A stretch of DNA of 40,271 nt from Prevotella disiens JCM 6334 = ATCC 29426. GTDB lineage: Bacteria; Bacteroidota; Bacteroidia; Bacteroidales; Bacteroidaceae. Positions 8,311 to 17,600 of the stretch are shown here, in pieces; the stretch's first letter is position 1; each line of letters starts with the position of its first letter. Location of the stretch: positions 1 to 40,271 of the forward strand of contig NZ_BAIS01000022.1 of assembly GCF_000613345.1 (NCBI RefSeq). The letters are read 5' to 3'. The translations under genes were made by a program, and so were the position numbers. The notes beneath the pieces are model-generated. The model did no database searches, had not been told where the DNA came from, and was given only the letters and a program-made list of their open reading frames with translations.

Positions 8311-8362
8311 GCCGAGTAGGCTCGAATAAGTACAGGAAAGATGCTCTGTCGCCTATCGGTCA
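8311..8362 (+). promoter_or_regulatory. Candidate ribosomal-protein leader of rplU-rpmA
   Basis: CCGAGTAGGC (8312-8321) pairs with GCCTATCGG (8351-8359), nine pairs with one bulged G, enclosing a second helix ACAG/CTGT (8332-8335 with 8346-8349). The fold occupies most of the 5' leader. Leaders that bind a ribosomal protein and repress their own operon are common for r-protein genes. Whether L21 or another protein binds this one is inference. Confidence 0.5.
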
Positions 8363-8383
8363 AACCGTTTACAATAAATAAAA

Positions 8384-8701
8384 ATGTACGCAATTGTAGA
8401 AATTAACGGTCAACAGTTCAAGGTGGAAGAAGGCAAAAAGCTCTTCGTAAACCACATCAGAGAAGCCGAAGAAGGCAAGACTGTTGAGTTTGACAAAGTG
8501 CTGCTCATCGACAATGCAGGCACAGTCACAGTTGGCGCACCTACTGTTAGTGGTGCAAAAGTAGTAGCCGAGATTGTGAACCCACTCGTTAAGGGTGAAA
8601 AGGTAATCGTCTTCAAGATGAAACGTCGCAAGGACTGTCGCAAGAAGAATGGTCATCGCCAACAGTTCACACAGGTTGAGATTAAAACAATTAACGCTTA
8701 A
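8384..8701 (+). CDS. rplU: 50S ribosomal protein L21
   Basis: A 105-residue protein of normal L21 length that binds 23S rRNA in the large subunit. It begins [22 protein letters not shown], the hallmark L21 start, and ends with the basic RNA-binding stretch [23 protein letters not shown]. It is co-transcribed with rpmA 17 bp downstream, the near-universal L21-L27 arrangement, and preceded by the foldable leader at 8311-8362. Confidence 0.97.
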   Translation: MYAIVEINGQQFKVEEGKKLFVNHIREAEEGKTVEFDKVLLIDNAGTVTVGAPTVSGAKVVAEIVNPLVKGEKVIVFKMKRRKDCRKKNGHRQQFTQVEIKTINA

Positions 8702-8704
8702 ATT

Positions 8705-8712
8705 TAGGAGGA
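8705..8712 (+). promoter_or_regulatory. Shine-Dalgarno sequence of rpmA
   Basis: TAGGAGGA lies 7 bp before the rpmA ATG. Such a strong Shine-Dalgarno is exceptional in this window, where most starts have none, as is usual in Bacteroidota. Confidence 0.7.
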
Positions 8713-8718
8713 CAAGAA

Positions 8719-9009
8719 ATGGCTCATAAAAAAGGTGTCGGTAGTTCTAAGAACGGACGCGAATCACATTCAAAGCGTTTAGGTGTTAAAATTGGTGGTG
8801 GTCAAAAAATTATCGCAGGCAACATTATCGTTCGCCAACGTGGTAACAAACACTATCCTGGTGATAATGTAGCACAAGGTAAAGACGATACATTGTACGC
8901 ACTCACAGACGGTATCGTTTACTTCCACAAGGGTAAGTACAACAAGAGCAAGGTCTCTGTACTTTCTGAAGAAGTATACGCTGCAAAAACTGTAACACCA
9001 GAAGCGTAA
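8719..9009 (+). CDS. rpmA: 50S ribosomal protein L27
   Basis: A 96-residue L27 beginning [24 protein letters not shown], with the conserved N-terminal tail that reaches toward the peptidyl-transferase centre. There is no Firmicutes-type cleavable leader. The core [29 protein letters not shown] is typical. The C-terminus is about ten residues longer than the E. coli protein. It is the second gene of the rplU operon and ends at a terminator. Confidence 0.97.
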   Translation: MAHKKGVGSSKNGRESHSKRLGVKIGGGQKIIAGNIIVRQRGNKHYPGDNVAQGKDDTLYALTDGIVYFHKGKYNKSKVSVLSEEVYAAKTVTPEA

Positions 9010-9045
9010 AGAAAGCAATTAAAGCTTATTCCAAACAAACAACAT

Positions 9046-9082
9046 AATCCCAAATTTCCGTTGGAAATTTGGGATTTATGCT
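9046..9082 (+). terminator. Intrinsic terminator of rplU-rpmA
   Basis: AATCCCAAATTTCC pairs exactly with GGAAATTTGGGATT over a 3-nt loop, followed by T-rich sequence. Confidence 0.8.
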
Positions 9083-9138
9083 TTTTATGAATAAACAATT
9101 ACCAACGATTTAGATTGCACGAGCCTGTTTTTGGGCAT

Positions 9139-9188
9139 GTAGGGGCGTGATTTTTTCGCAAGCTCAACAACTCGTATCACGTTCCTAA
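9139..9188 (+). repeat. Long-loop GTAGGGGCG palindrome
   Basis: GTAGGGGCGTGAT and ATCACGTTCCTAA arms are separated by an extended loop containing TTTCGCAAGCTCAACAACTCG. The same loop is found, in the opposite orientation, at 3037-3086 and 39923-39973. Positions 9285-9325 carry a diverged reverse remnant of the larger composite repeat. The rest of 9083-9346 shows no gene. Confidence 0.75.
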
Positions 9189-9346
9189 CCGCAAAGAATA
9201 TATCCGTATTTGCTTGTGCGGAACGGGAAAGCAAAGAAAATCTTATAAAAATCAATCTGAAAAAACCATTGATTCTTTCCCCAAAATACGATTTCTCGCT
9301 ACGAATAGGCAAAAATTCGCTTTGCTTTCAAGAATTTGATGCCCAC

Positions 9347-10384
9347 TTACATTAACGCAGGCACCAAGAATTTTGTTAAATAATAACCACCTACAATGAG
9401 CCAAACATAAATGATTGCAGCCAAAAGGAATGGTTTGAAACCTGCTTTCTTGAATTTATCAATGCTCGTTTCTGCTCCTAAAGCGGTCATTGCCATGGTC
9501 AGCAGAAAAGTATCCAAGGTAGTAATGCCCTTAACAACATCGGCTGGCAACAAATTCAAGCTATTAAAACAAATAACGAGCAAGAACATAATGGCGAACC
9601 AAGGTATTTGAATTTTGGTTTTAGTTCCGTCAGCATTCTCACGAGTAGCAACATCTTTGGCAACAAAGAAAGCTATAACGAGCAACACGGGAACAAGCAT
9701 CATGACACGTATCATCTTGACAATAATAGCGCTGTCGCTAATGGCAGCACCCATTGCATTGCCCGCTCCAACAACGTGTGCCACTTCGTGAATGGTTGCT
9801 CCTGCAAAAAGTCCCATCTGTTGGTCGGACAAATCAAAGATACCTGCTCGGTAAAGTATAGGGTAAAGGAACATAGAAAGCGTTCCAAAGATGACAACAG
9901 TAGCCACCGCTACAGCTGTTTTGTAAGGCTTTGGGCGAACAGCTCCGTCTACTCCCATAACAGCAGCAGCACCACAAATAGCAGCACCACACGATGTTAG
10001 CAGTGCTATACTGCGGTCCATTTTCAACATTTTACCCACGAAAAGCCCAAAAACAATGGTTACCACCACCACGATAGCGTCAATAATGATAGCAGGAAGT
10101 CCCACTGCGGTAATGTCTTGGAAAGTAAGTTTAAAGCCATAAAGTATGATACCGATGCGTAAAATGCGCTTCGAACAAAACACAATACCAGGTGTCCATG
10201 TTTCAGGCAGATTGTTGCGCAAACTATTAGCATAGAGCATACCAAGAATAATACCGACTATCATCGGCGAGAACGATAAAGCTTTGGCAAAACTCATATC
10301 GCCTAAATAGAAAGCAGCACATGAAAAGAGTGCCATTAAAAGGATTCCGTGGAGCATTGAGCTCCTTTGTTCAGTAATTTTCAT
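9347..10384 (-). CDS. YeiH family (UPF0324) putative sulfate/anion exporter
   Basis: A 345-residue inner-membrane protein with about ten hydrophobic segments and the two family signatures CGAAICGAAAVMG (residues 132-144) and GATIHEVAHVVGAG (195-208). Members are annotated as putative sulfate exporters on limited evidence, so the substrate is uncertain. The soluble loop around residues 236-252 (KDVATRENADGTKTK) is short. Start at the ATG at 10384. A minus-strand -7 box, TACCTTTG, is at 10476-10483. It is monocistronic and divergent from the metallo-hydrolase gene, intact and of normal length. Confidence 0.88.
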   Translation of the reverse strand: MKITEQRSSMLHGILLMALFSCAAFYLGDMSFAKALSFSPMIVGIILGMLYANSLRNNLPETWTPGIVFCSKRILRIGIILYGFKLTFQDITAVGLPAIIIDAIVVVVTIVFGLFVGKMLKMDRSIALLTSCGAAICGAAAVMGVDGAVRPKPYKTAVAVATVVIFGTLSMFLYPILYRAGIFDLSDQQMGLFAGATIHEVAHVVGAGNAMGAAISDSAIIVKMIRVMMLVPVLLVIAFFVAKDVATRENADGTKTKIQIPWFAIMFLLVICFNSLNLLPADVVKGITTLDTFLLTMAMTALGAETSIDKFKKAGFKPFLLAAIIYVWLIVGGYYLTKFLVPALM

Positions 10385-10475
10385 AATCGTTTTTTTTTAT
10401 CATCATTTTTATTCTGTAATCGGCAGACTCGCTATGCTGCAAATGCAACCGCAAGTCTGTCAAAAAAAAACCATA

Positions 10476-10483
10476 CAAAGGTA
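10476..10483 (-). promoter_or_regulatory. -7 promoter element of the YeiH-type gene
   Basis: CAAAGGTA on the plus strand reads TACCTTTG on the minus strand, a TAnnTTTG match about 92 bp before the start. Confidence 0.6.
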
Positions 10484-10603
10484 CTCAAAAACAAGGAAAC
10501 GATGTAATTTTTTCCAAGTTTTTCTGCATCTTTTTTTTATTTTTTTATCATTGTATCGAATGGTAAAAAATGTTGAAACATTGAAAAGTCGTAATCATAA
10601 TAC

Positions 10604-10634
10604 TTTGCAGTTTTGAATAGTTTTGTTACTTTTG
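10604..10634 (+). promoter_or_regulatory. Full Bacteroidota promoter (-33/-7) of the metallo-hydrolase gene
   Basis: TTTG at 10604-10607, exactly 19 bp of spacer, then TACTTTTG at 10627-10634. This is the textbook TTTG-N19-TAnnTTTG arrangement, 16 bp before the ATG, so the leader is very short. Confidence 0.75.
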
Positions 10635-10650
10635 CAGTAAATATCAAACA

Positions 10651-11454
10651 ATGTTCAAATTCATGTCGCTTGGCAGTGGCAGTAGTGGCAATGCCTATCT
10701 TCTTTATACCGACACCGATTGCATCGCAATTGACTGTGGATTAGGTATTAGAACTATAAAAAAGCATTTCCACAGCTATGGTTTGCAGCTGTCAATGATT
10801 AACAATATAATTATCACACACGACCATGCCGACCACGTTAAGTCGGTGGGGTCGCTCAGCACAGATTATGATATTCCCGTTTATGCCACAAAGATGGTTC
10901 ACGAGGGTATCAATAGGAATTGGTGTGTAAAGAAAAAAGTGGCTCCGTCTATGGTTCGATTCATCGAAAAGGGTGAAACGAAGCAGATTGGGGAGTTTAA
11001 AGTTACAGCTTTTGCCGTGCCACACGATAGTTGCGACTGCGTTGGCTATTCCATTGAGTGCGAGGGAGTTAATTTCACCATTGTAACCGACTGTGGACAC
11101 ATCACTGATGAAATTAAAAAGTTTATTTCTCAAGCCAACTATTTGGTGATTGAAGCCAACCATGAGCCTGAAAAATTGGCAGCAGGTCCCTACCCTAAGT
11201 ATTTGAAGGCACGCATTGCATCGCAAATAGGACATTTAAGCAATGGAGAATGCGCCCAAGCGATTGTCGAAAACGCTATGCCCCACCTTAAACATGTGTG
11301 GTTGTGCCATTTAAGCGACGAGAACAATCACCCAGAATTGGCACGAAAGGCGGTAACAACGGCAATGGCGAGCGTTGGATTGGTGGCTGATGTGGATTTC
11401 ATGGTCGAGGTTTTGAAACGGAAAACTCCAAGCGAAACCTACGAATTAATATAA
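10651..11454 (+). CDS. MBL-fold metallo-hydrolase, YycJ/WalJ-like
   Basis: A 267-residue cytoplasmic metallo-beta-lactamase-fold protein. The start FMSLGSGSSGNAYLL is the characteristic opening of the YycJ/WalJ group, and the metal-binding motif THDHADH is at residues 56-62. Further metal ligands probably include the His in AVPHDSCDCVGY and the Asp in TIVTDCGH. YycJ-type proteins are thought to act as 5' exonucleases in DNA metabolism; applying that here is inference from family. The promoter is adjacent. It is convergent with the TonB receptor, and the 340-bp gap between them is filled with repeats. Confidence 0.88.
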   Translation: MFKFMSLGSGSSGNAYLLYTDTDCIAIDCGLGIRTIKKHFHSYGLQLSMINNIIITHDHADHVKSVGSLSTDYDIPVYATKMVHEGINRNWCVKKKVAPSMVRFIEKGETKQIGEFKVTAFAVPHDSCDCVGYSIECEGVNFTIVTDCGHITDEIKKFISQANYLVIEANHEPEKLAAGPYPKYLKARIASQIGHLSNGECAQAIVENAMPHLKHVWLCHLSDENNHPELARKAVTTAMASVGLVADVDFMVEVLKRKTPSETYELI

Positions 11455-11470
11455 TTTAGGAGCAAAGTAT

Positions 11471-11651
11471 GTAGGGGCGTGATTTATCACGTTCCTAACC
11501 GCAAAGAATATATCCGTATTTGCTTTTGTGGGACGGAATACGAGTGTTGAACTTGCAAAAAATCTCGCCCCTACGCTGCTGTTAGGAACGGAATAAATTC
11601 CGCCCCTACATCGATTTGCTATGTTAGGAACGTGATAAATCACGCCCCTAC
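11471..11651. repeat. Cluster of four GTAGGGGCG-type palindromes
   Basis: Copies at 11471-11498 (CGTGAT stem), 11529-11574 (decayed long-loop form), 11582-11609 (CGGAAT stem, reverse orientation) and 11624-11651 (CGTGAT stem, reverse). All three variants of the family occur side by side between two convergent genes. No gene lies in 11455-11793. Confidence 0.85.
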
Positions 11652-11667
11652 ATGCTGTACCCAATAT

Positions 11668-11735
11668 AAAAACAATAGGTTTTGAAACGGAAAACCTATT
11701 GTTTTGTGTTTCAAAACCTATTGTTTTGTATTTTA
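11668..11735. terminator. Alternative hairpins of three AACAATAGGTTTT modules
   Basis: AACAATAGGTTTT is followed by two copies of its complement, AAAACCTATTGTTTT, so the left copy can pair with either. T-runs follow. The element probably terminates both the metallo-hydrolase transcript and the convergent receptor transcript. Confidence 0.65.
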
Positions 11736-11793
11736 AAGCGGTGGACACGAACTGAAAATGGGGGCGTGTCTGACTTTCAAAGATTTCGTTTTA

Positions 11794-14180
11794 CTAAAAT
11801 TCTATTGTTACTTTTCCATTGAATTGTCTACCTGTTAAGTAGTTTGGCACTGCATATTGCTGACCCGTTACATCGGTAATCCAGTAATAAGAGTTTACGT
11901 TGTTGATGCCAAAGAGGTTCAAGCAATCGAGTCCCAACCAGATGTTGCGGAAGATTGATTTGCGTTTGCCGTCTGTATTGTCGAACAATCGGTAACTCAT
12001 TCCTATATCGGCACGCTTGTAGGCAGGCGCACGGAAGGAGTTGCTGCTCAACTCTTGGTGGGGCGCAGAGAATGGAAGTCCGTCGGCGTAAGCCAATTTT
12101 AGCGACATTCGCCAGCGTGTTGAGCCTGGGAAATAGTCGGTAAAGAAAAGGTTTACGGCAAAGCGTTGGTCGGTAGGCATCGGCACACTGCGGTCTTTTA
12201 GTTTCATTCGGGTGTTCATAAAACTGAAAGTGAGCCACGAGTCAGTTCCTGGGACAAATTCTCCAAAGAGTTTAAGGTCTAATCCTGCTGCGTGTCCCGA
12301 CGATTGGTTGTCGCCATAATAAGTAACTTTCACGTTATCAACCGAATAAGGCACGAGTCGGGAAATGGCTTTATAGTAGGCTTCGGCGGTAAACTTAAAC
12401 GGTCGGTTGAGCATGGTGAATCGATAACTCATGGACGCCAAGGCATGAATGGACATTTGCGACTTCGTGTTTTTGTTGAGCAAGGCGTAGGTTACGCCAT
12501 TGACCATGGTTGTGTCGCGCAACTCCTTGTAGAAGGGTGCTTGATAGTAGAGTCCGCCCGCAATACGGAACGAAAGATTGCGGTTCCAGCCTGGTGTGAT
12601 GTTCAGTGAGACACGAGGCGAGACGATACTCTCTCCGTTGAAACTCCAATGGGCATAGCGCACACCGTAATTCAATCGGAAAAGCGTTGGAATGGAGTCG
12701 CGTGTTTGGAAATTCCATGTGTCTTGCAAGTAGGCTTCCATGCGTGTTGCGTTCAAATCGTTGCGCGCTCTCAGCGAATAAATCATGTTCAAGTCGTTGC
12801 CTGTATGCGGAACATTGTAGCCAGCAGAGTCTCTGTATTCGTATTCGGCTGAATTTTCTCTAATTTTTTCCCATTTATAAGTGAATGCGCCCTCTATTTT
12901 ATGCTTGCCAGCACGTTGTTGCACCATGAGTTTGAGGCTCTTCACATCGGCTTTCAGATAGTCGCGCGAGTGCTGCATATAGGTTCCCACACCCAAATTT
13001 TCCGATGTTTCGGTTTGGGTGAGCCAATATTGTCCTTGAATATCGTAGCGTTGTTGCTCCTTGGTAGAGAATGCCGATGCGATAAGGGATAGTCGGTGCG
13101 TGGCGTAAGGTGGTTGGTCAGTGCCAAAGACCCAAAGTAGGTGCGAAAAAGGTCTTTCTCTTTGCCGTCAAAATAGACTTTAAACTTCTTCACATTCTGC
13201 AATGTACCGAAGTTTGTTTCACGGTCTTCGGGTTCAAACTCATAGTTATTTTCCGAAATATTCCCAATGAAATCTACCTGCCAACGCTTCGAAGGCTGCC
13301 AAGAAAGGTAGGTTTGATAGTCGAGGAACGATGGTTTGTATTCGCCTTTTGTTTCCAATGAGCCTAAGAGATACTTGTTGGTTTTATAGCGCAAGCCGTT
13401 TGTCCATGTTAGTTTCTTGGTCGATAAGCCGAAATAGCCGCTCGCACCGAGCATAGAGAGGGTGATTGAGCCTTCGGTTCGCTTGGGTCGCTTGTAGGTA
13501 ATATCGAGTGCCGAACTCATTTTGTCGCCATATTTTGACTCGAAACCGCCTGTCGAGAAGCCTACATGGTCTACTAAATCGGGATTAATGACCGACAAGC
13601 CTTCTTGCTGACCACTTCGAACAAGGAAGGGACGATAGACTTCCACATTATTTATATATACCGAATTTTCGTCAAAAGTACCGCCTCGCACGTTGTATTG
13701 CGACGAAAGTTCGTTGTGCGACGATACACCTGCTTGGGTTTGTATGATTTCTTCGACCACGTTTCCCGATACGGACGGCGACTTTTTAGCATGGTCTATT
13801 TTCACTTCTTCGGTGGTTCCGTGTTGCGTAACCTTTCCCGTTACCACCACTTCATCCATCTGATTGTCGCTTGCCAACTGTATTTGCAACGTTTGTTTGC
13901 CTTTTGGACGGCGCAAAACTCTTACTTTCGACTTGTAACCCAACATCGAAAAATGAATTTTCACCGAGTCTTGGCTCTCCAATTGCATACTAAATTCGCC
14001 TTTAAGGTTTGTCAAAGTCATCTTTCCTTGCGATGATACCATGACCGAAGCCAACTCGATAGGGTTGCCTTCTTGGTCGGAAATTTTGCCTTGCAGCGTA
14101 AATGACTGTCCCATAGCGTGTACAGCACACACCAAAAAGAGGAACATTATAATCGTTAAACGAACTTTTCCTTGTTTCAT
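11794..14180 (-). pseudogene. TonB-dependent outer-membrane receptor, single frameshift
   Basis: Read as one gene it encodes about 795 residues: a signal peptide starting at 14180 (MKQGKVRLTIIMFLFLVCAV), a carboxypeptidase-regulatory-like domain (GKISDQEGNPIELASVMV), a plug (NVVEEIIQTQAGVSSHN, YNVRGGTFDENSVYINNVEV) and a beta-barrel ending FNGKVTIEF, with the terminal aromatic typical of outer-membrane barrels. The reading frame breaks near 13099 within coding sequence for ALTNHLTP; the other frame continues as HRLSLIASAFSTKEQQRYDIQ. The span is one base short of a multiple of three, so one base is missing. Restoring a plus-strand G at GGTGCG gives an open frame. It likely imports an unidentified large ligand. 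It may be a pseudogene or a sequencing error. Confidence 0.88.
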
Positions 14181-14233
14181 GCAATGATAACGTTTCTTTA
14201 AAAAGATTATTGTATTTTTTCGACTGGTATTTC

Positions 14234-14263
14234 TTGTCAATCTATTTTCTTTTGCTACCTTTG
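14234..14263 (+). promoter_or_regulatory. -33/-7 promoter of the DUF4827-like lipoprotein gene
   Basis: TTG at 14234-14236, 19 bp of spacer and TACCTTTG at 14256-14263, about 30 bp before the ATG. Confidence 0.7.
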
Positions 14264-14292
14264 CAATCAGATTAATAGGTAAGATAAATAAA

Positions 14293-14931
14293 ATGAAGAA
14301 AATACTCTTTCTAATGGCTTTGGTGCTTGGCGCAATCACCATTACATCGTGTAACGAGAACGAATCGTATGCCAAACAATTGGAACGCCAATCAGAATCA
14401 ATCGATGCATTCATCAATAAACACAAAATTACGGTGATTTCGGAATCGCAATTTGCCAATCAAGGCTATAAAACTGACACGACAAAGCACCAATATGTGA
14501 AGTTCAACAATAACGGTGTTTACATGCAAATTGTAAATGAAGGGTCAGGAGAAAAGCTAAAGAAAGGCGAAACAGCCACCGTGCTTTGCCGTTTCGACGA
14601 AACCAACTTGCTCACCGATACAGTTCAACTCACCAACCGTGCCTTAGCATGGGACGGAATGGTAGATAAAATGATGGTAACCAATACAAGTGGCACATTC
14701 ACAGCTACTTTCGACGCAAGTTCAAGCGTAATGAAGAGAGCTTACCGCAACACCATGGTGCCTTCAGGTTGGCTTGTTCCACTTACCTATATCAACTTAG
14801 GACGCATCGCAAAGCCAGACGATAAGTTGGCACATGTGCGCCTTATCGTGCCTTCAAGCCAAGGTCATAAACATGCAAGCGACAACGTTTACGCTTGTTT
14901 TTATGACATAACGTACCAAAGAGGAGTATAA
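14293..14931 (+). CDS. DUF4827-like lipoprotein (FKBP-like fold predicted)
   Basis: A 212-residue lipoprotein with signal peptide MKKILFLMALVLGAITITSC (lipid-modified Cys20). The mature part has the pattern of a degenerate FKBP-type peptidyl-prolyl isomerase domain: YMQIVNEGSGEKLKKGETATVLCRF, then SGWLVPLTYINLGR and AHVRLIVPSSQGH. I recognise this as resembling the Bacteroidota DUF4827 family, but no search was possible. It is located in the envelope. It is divergent from the TonB receptor, 112 bp away, and glmM follows 59 bp downstream on the same strand, so the two may be co-transcribed through a weak hairpin at 14946-14972. Confidence 0.8.
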   Translation: MKKILFLMALVLGAITITSCNENESYAKQLERQSESIDAFINKHKITVISESQFANQGYKTDTTKHQYVKFNNNGVYMQIVNEGSGEKLKKGETATVLCRFDETNLLTDTVQLTNRALAWDGMVDKMMVTNTSGTFTATFDASSSVMKRAYRNTMVPSGWLVPLTYINLGRIAKPDDKLAHVRLIVPSSQGHKHASDNVYACFYDITYQRGV

Positions 14932-14945
14932 AAAAACAACCATAC

Positions 14946-14972
14946 GCCACGACTGCAAGCCGCTGTCGTGGC
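14946..14972 (+). terminator. Weak hairpin between lipoprotein gene and glmM
   Basis: GCCACGAC pairs with GTCGTGGC over an 11-nt loop and is followed by only three T residues, so it probably attenuates, not ends, transcription into glmM. Confidence 0.45.
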
Positions 14973-14990
14973 TTTAAAATTATATCATTC

Positions 14991-16382
14991 ATGACGCTAA
15001 TTAAGTCTATTTCAGGTATCCGCGGCACTATTGGCGGACAAACAGGGGACACATTGAACCCACTTGACATTGTAAAATTCACCTCAGCTTACGCTACTTA
15101 TATCGCAAGCCAACACCCAAACAAGAAACTTAAAATTGTAGTAGGACGTGATGCACGCATTTCGGGCGAAATGGTGAAGAACGTAGTCTGCGGTACGCTC
15201 ATGGGAATTGGGGTTGATGTGGTTAATATTGGATTGGCAACAACACCTACAACCGAACTTGCTGTGCGCATGGAAGGGGCTGACGGTGGCATCATCATCA
15301 CTGCTTCGCATAATCCTAGACAATGGAACGCACTGAAATTATTGAACCATGAAGGCGAATTTCTTACGGCTCAAGACGGTGCTGCCGTACTCGATATTGC
15401 AGAAAAGGAGAGTTTCCTTTATGCCGATGTAGACAATCTCGGTAGTTACAGAGAGGATAATTCGTTCGACCAACGCCACATTGATGCTGTAAAAGCACTT
15501 GAATTAGCTGATTTAGAAGCCATTAAAGCACGCAAATTCCGTGTATGTGTCGATGTTGTAAACTCGGTTGGTGGCGTGATTCTTCCTAAATTGTTAGACC
15601 AAATTGGCGTAGAATATACCTTACTTTATGGCGAACCAACAGGCAATTTCGCTCATAATCCTGAACCAATCGAGAAGAATCTCGGTGGCATCATGGACGA
15701 AATGAAAAAGGGCGGATACGACCTCGGTATCGTGGTAGACCCTGACGTAGACCGCTTGGCATTCATTCGTGAAGACGGCGTGATGTTTGGCGAAGAATAT
15801 ACCCTTGTTGCCGTAGCCGATTACATTCTCGACCATGTGGCAGGAAACACTGTTAGCAACCTTTCTTCAACCCGTGCTTTGCGTGATGTAACCGAAAAAC
15901 ATGGCGGAAAATACTATGCTTCAGCAGTGGGCGAGGTAAATGTTACCACCAAAATGAAGGAAGTAGGTGCTGTCATCGGTGGCGAAGGCAATGGCGGAGT
16001 TATCTATCCTGAAAGCCATTACGGCAGAGATGCTTTGGTAGGCATCGTGCTTTTCCTCAGTTCATTGGCTCAAAAAGGATTGAAAGCAAGCGAATTGCGC
16101 AAGACATACCCTGAATATTTCATTGCCAAAAACCGCATCGACCTTACTCCAGAAACCGATGTTGATGCTATTCTTGCTAAGGTTAAGGAACTTTATGGCA
16201 ACGAAAAAGACGTACAAGTAACCGATATTGACGGAGTAAAACTCGATTTCCCAACCGCTTGGGTGCATCTTCGCAAATCGAACACCGAGCCTATTATCCG
16301 TGTTTATAGCGAGGCAGGCTCAATGGAAGAAGCCGACCAATTGGGCAAAAAGCTCATGCAGGTGGTTTATGATATGCAGTAA
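14991..16382 (+). CDS. glmM: Phosphoglucosamine mutase
   Basis: A 463-residue alpha-D-phosphohexomutase that converts glucosamine-6-phosphate to glucosamine-1-phosphate for UDP-GlcNAc, peptidoglycan and LPS synthesis. The phosphoserine loop ITASHNPRQWNALK places the catalytic Ser at residue 106, the Mg-binding loop DPDVDR is at 250-255, the sugar-binding GEGNGG is at 331-336, and the phosphate-binding RKSNTEPIIRVYSEA is near the C-terminus. The opening LIKSISGIRGTIGG is typical. Choosing GlmM over phosphomannomutase rests on length and the SGIRGTIGG/GEGNGG signatures; the larger hexomutase at 35069 is a separate paralogue. Start MTLIKSIS at 14991. Confidence 0.9.
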   Translation: MTLIKSISGIRGTIGGQTGDTLNPLDIVKFTSAYATYIASQHPNKKLKIVVGRDARISGEMVKNVVCGTLMGIGVDVVNIGLATTPTTELAVRMEGADGGIIITASHNPRQWNALKLLNHEGEFLTAQDGAAVLDIAEKESFLYADVDNLGSYREDNSFDQRHIDAVKALELADLEAIKARKFRVCVDVVNSVGGVILPKLLDQIGVEYTLLYGEPTGNFAHNPEPIEKNLGGIMDEMKKGGYDLGIVVDPDVDRLAFIREDGVMFGEEYTLVAVADYILDHVAGNTVSNLSSTRALRDVTEKHGGKYYASAVGEVNVTTKMKEVGAVIGGEGNGGVIYPESHYGRDALVGIVLFLSSLAQKGLKASELRKTYPEYFIAKNRIDLTPETDVDAILAKVKELYGNEKDVQVTDIDGVKLDFPTAWVHLRKSNTEPIIRVYSEAGSMEEADQLGKKLMQVVYDMQ

Positions 16383-16399
16383 GCGGTTGAGGGATTAGT

Positions 16400-16508
16400 C
16401 GCGGACCAGTCGGACCAGTCTGACTGATCCGACAACTCCAACAAATCCCCATCAGCAAAATCAATCAGACCTGTCAGACGAGTCTGCCCCGTCCGACTCG
16501 TCCCCCTC
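16400..16508. repeat. 9-bp-period minisatellite (GGACCAGTC / CAGACGAGT)
   Basis: GGACCAGTC repeats twice and is followed by TGACTGATCC, then complementary-looking units (CAGACCTGT, CAGACGAGT, CTGCCCCGTCC) near 16465-16500. The outer parts can pair imperfectly. It lies between glmM and map. Confidence 0.6.
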
Positions 16509-16532
16509 CAAAATTTTAAAACCAAACAACAA

Positions 16533-17393
16533 ATGATATTAAAGAAAAAGAGGTGGCACTGTCTTCCGGGACAAGAACCCACCGAAATGGACAAAAAAAT
16601 AATGGAGTTTGAGAAGAAAGGAAAGCTCGTTCCAACCCGCAACCTCATTAAAACTCCCGAACAAATTGAGGGCATTCGCCGTGCTGGCGTCATCAACACA
16701 GGCTGTTTGGACGCTGTAGCTGACGCCATTCATATAGGCATGAATACCCAAGAAATCGATGATATATGCATGGCGTTCTGCAAAGAACACAATGCTATCC
16801 CAGCATGCCTTAACTATGAAGGTTTCCCAAAGAGTGTTTGCACCAGCATCAACGAAGTTGTGTGCCACGGAATCCCTAAGAAAGAGGACGTTTTAGAGGA
16901 AGGCGACATCATCAATGTGGACATGACCTGCATTCTTGACGGCTATTACGCAGACGCAAGTCGTATGTTCATCATGGGAAAAACTACCCCCGAAAAGGAA
17001 CAATTGGTGCGTGTTGCCAAAGAATGCCTTGAAGTGGGCATGGAAGCAGCCAAACCTTACTCGTTTGTGGGCGACATCGGTCATGCCATTCAGAAGCATG
17101 CCGATAAATATGGCTACGGTGTTGTGCGCGACCTTTGCGGACACGGCGTAGGAAACCAATTCCACGAAGAACCAGAAGTAACCCATTATGGTCATCGTGG
17201 CACAGGTATGTTGCTCGTACCGGGCATGGTTTTCACCATCGAACCAATGATTAACCAAGGCACATGGAAAGTTTTCATCGATGCCGAAGACCCATACGGG
17301 TGGGAAATCATTTCGGGCGACGAACTCCCTTCGGCTCAATGGGAACACACTTTCCTCATGACCGAAACGGGATTGGAGATTTTAACTTATTAA
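16533..17393 (+). CDS. map: Type I methionine aminopeptidase with N-terminal extension
   Basis: Removes the initiator methionine from nascent proteins. All five metal ligands of the pita-bread fold are present: Asp130 and Asp141 (INVDMTCILDGYYADASRMF), His204 (CGHGVG), Glu237 (FTIEPM) and Glu271 (WEHT). His112 and His211 match the conserved catalytic histidines. The 286-residue protein has about 40 residues before the catalytic domain (WHCLPGQEPT...LVPTRNLIKTPEQI), an extension seen in Bacteroidota homologues. The start is the ATG at 16533; an internal Met at residue 19 is possible but would lose WHCLPGQ. Flanked by minisatellite and palindrome repeats, so probably its own unit. Confidence 0.93.
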   Translation: MILKKKRWHCLPGQEPTEMDKKIMEFEKKGKLVPTRNLIKTPEQIEGIRRAGVINTGCLDAVADAIHIGMNTQEIDDICMAFCKEHNAIPACLNYEGFPKSVCTSINEVVCHGIPKKEDVLEEGDIINVDMTCILDGYYADASRMFIMGKTTPEKEQLVRVAKECLEVGMEAAKPYSFVGDIGHAIQKHADKYGYGVVRDLCGHGVGNQFHEEPEVTHYGHRGTGMLLVPGMVFTIEPMINQGTWKVFIDAEDPYGWEIISGDELPSAQWEHTFLMTETGLEILTY

Positions 17394-17396
17394 GCT

Positions 17397-17581
17397 TTCC
17401 CCCACCCCCCTCCGTTGGGAGTGGAAGTGCAAATTTTCTTGCTCGTAGGGGCGTGATTTTATCACGTTCCTATTCAGCAAAATAGCTTATTTTTAGAGTG
17501 TTAGGAACGTGATAAATCACGCCCCTACAAGCAAGGGCATTAGCCACCACCCCCTCTCCCATCTGAGAGGGTTGGGGAGAG
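17397..17581. repeat. Inverted GTAGGGGCG palindrome pair with C-rich flanks
   Basis: Palindromes at 17445-17472 and 17501-17528 form a large inverted pair (TTGCT.GTAGGGGC... with ...GCCCCTAC.AGCAA). The flanks, CCCCACCCCCCTCCGTTGGG at 17400-17419 and CCCCCTCTCCCATC...GAGGGTTGGGGAG near 17552-17580, belong to another C/G-rich hairpin family also seen at 25176-25204 and 39795-39823. Confidence 0.7.
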
Positions 17582-17600
17582 TCTCTTTTAGAAATTTATT

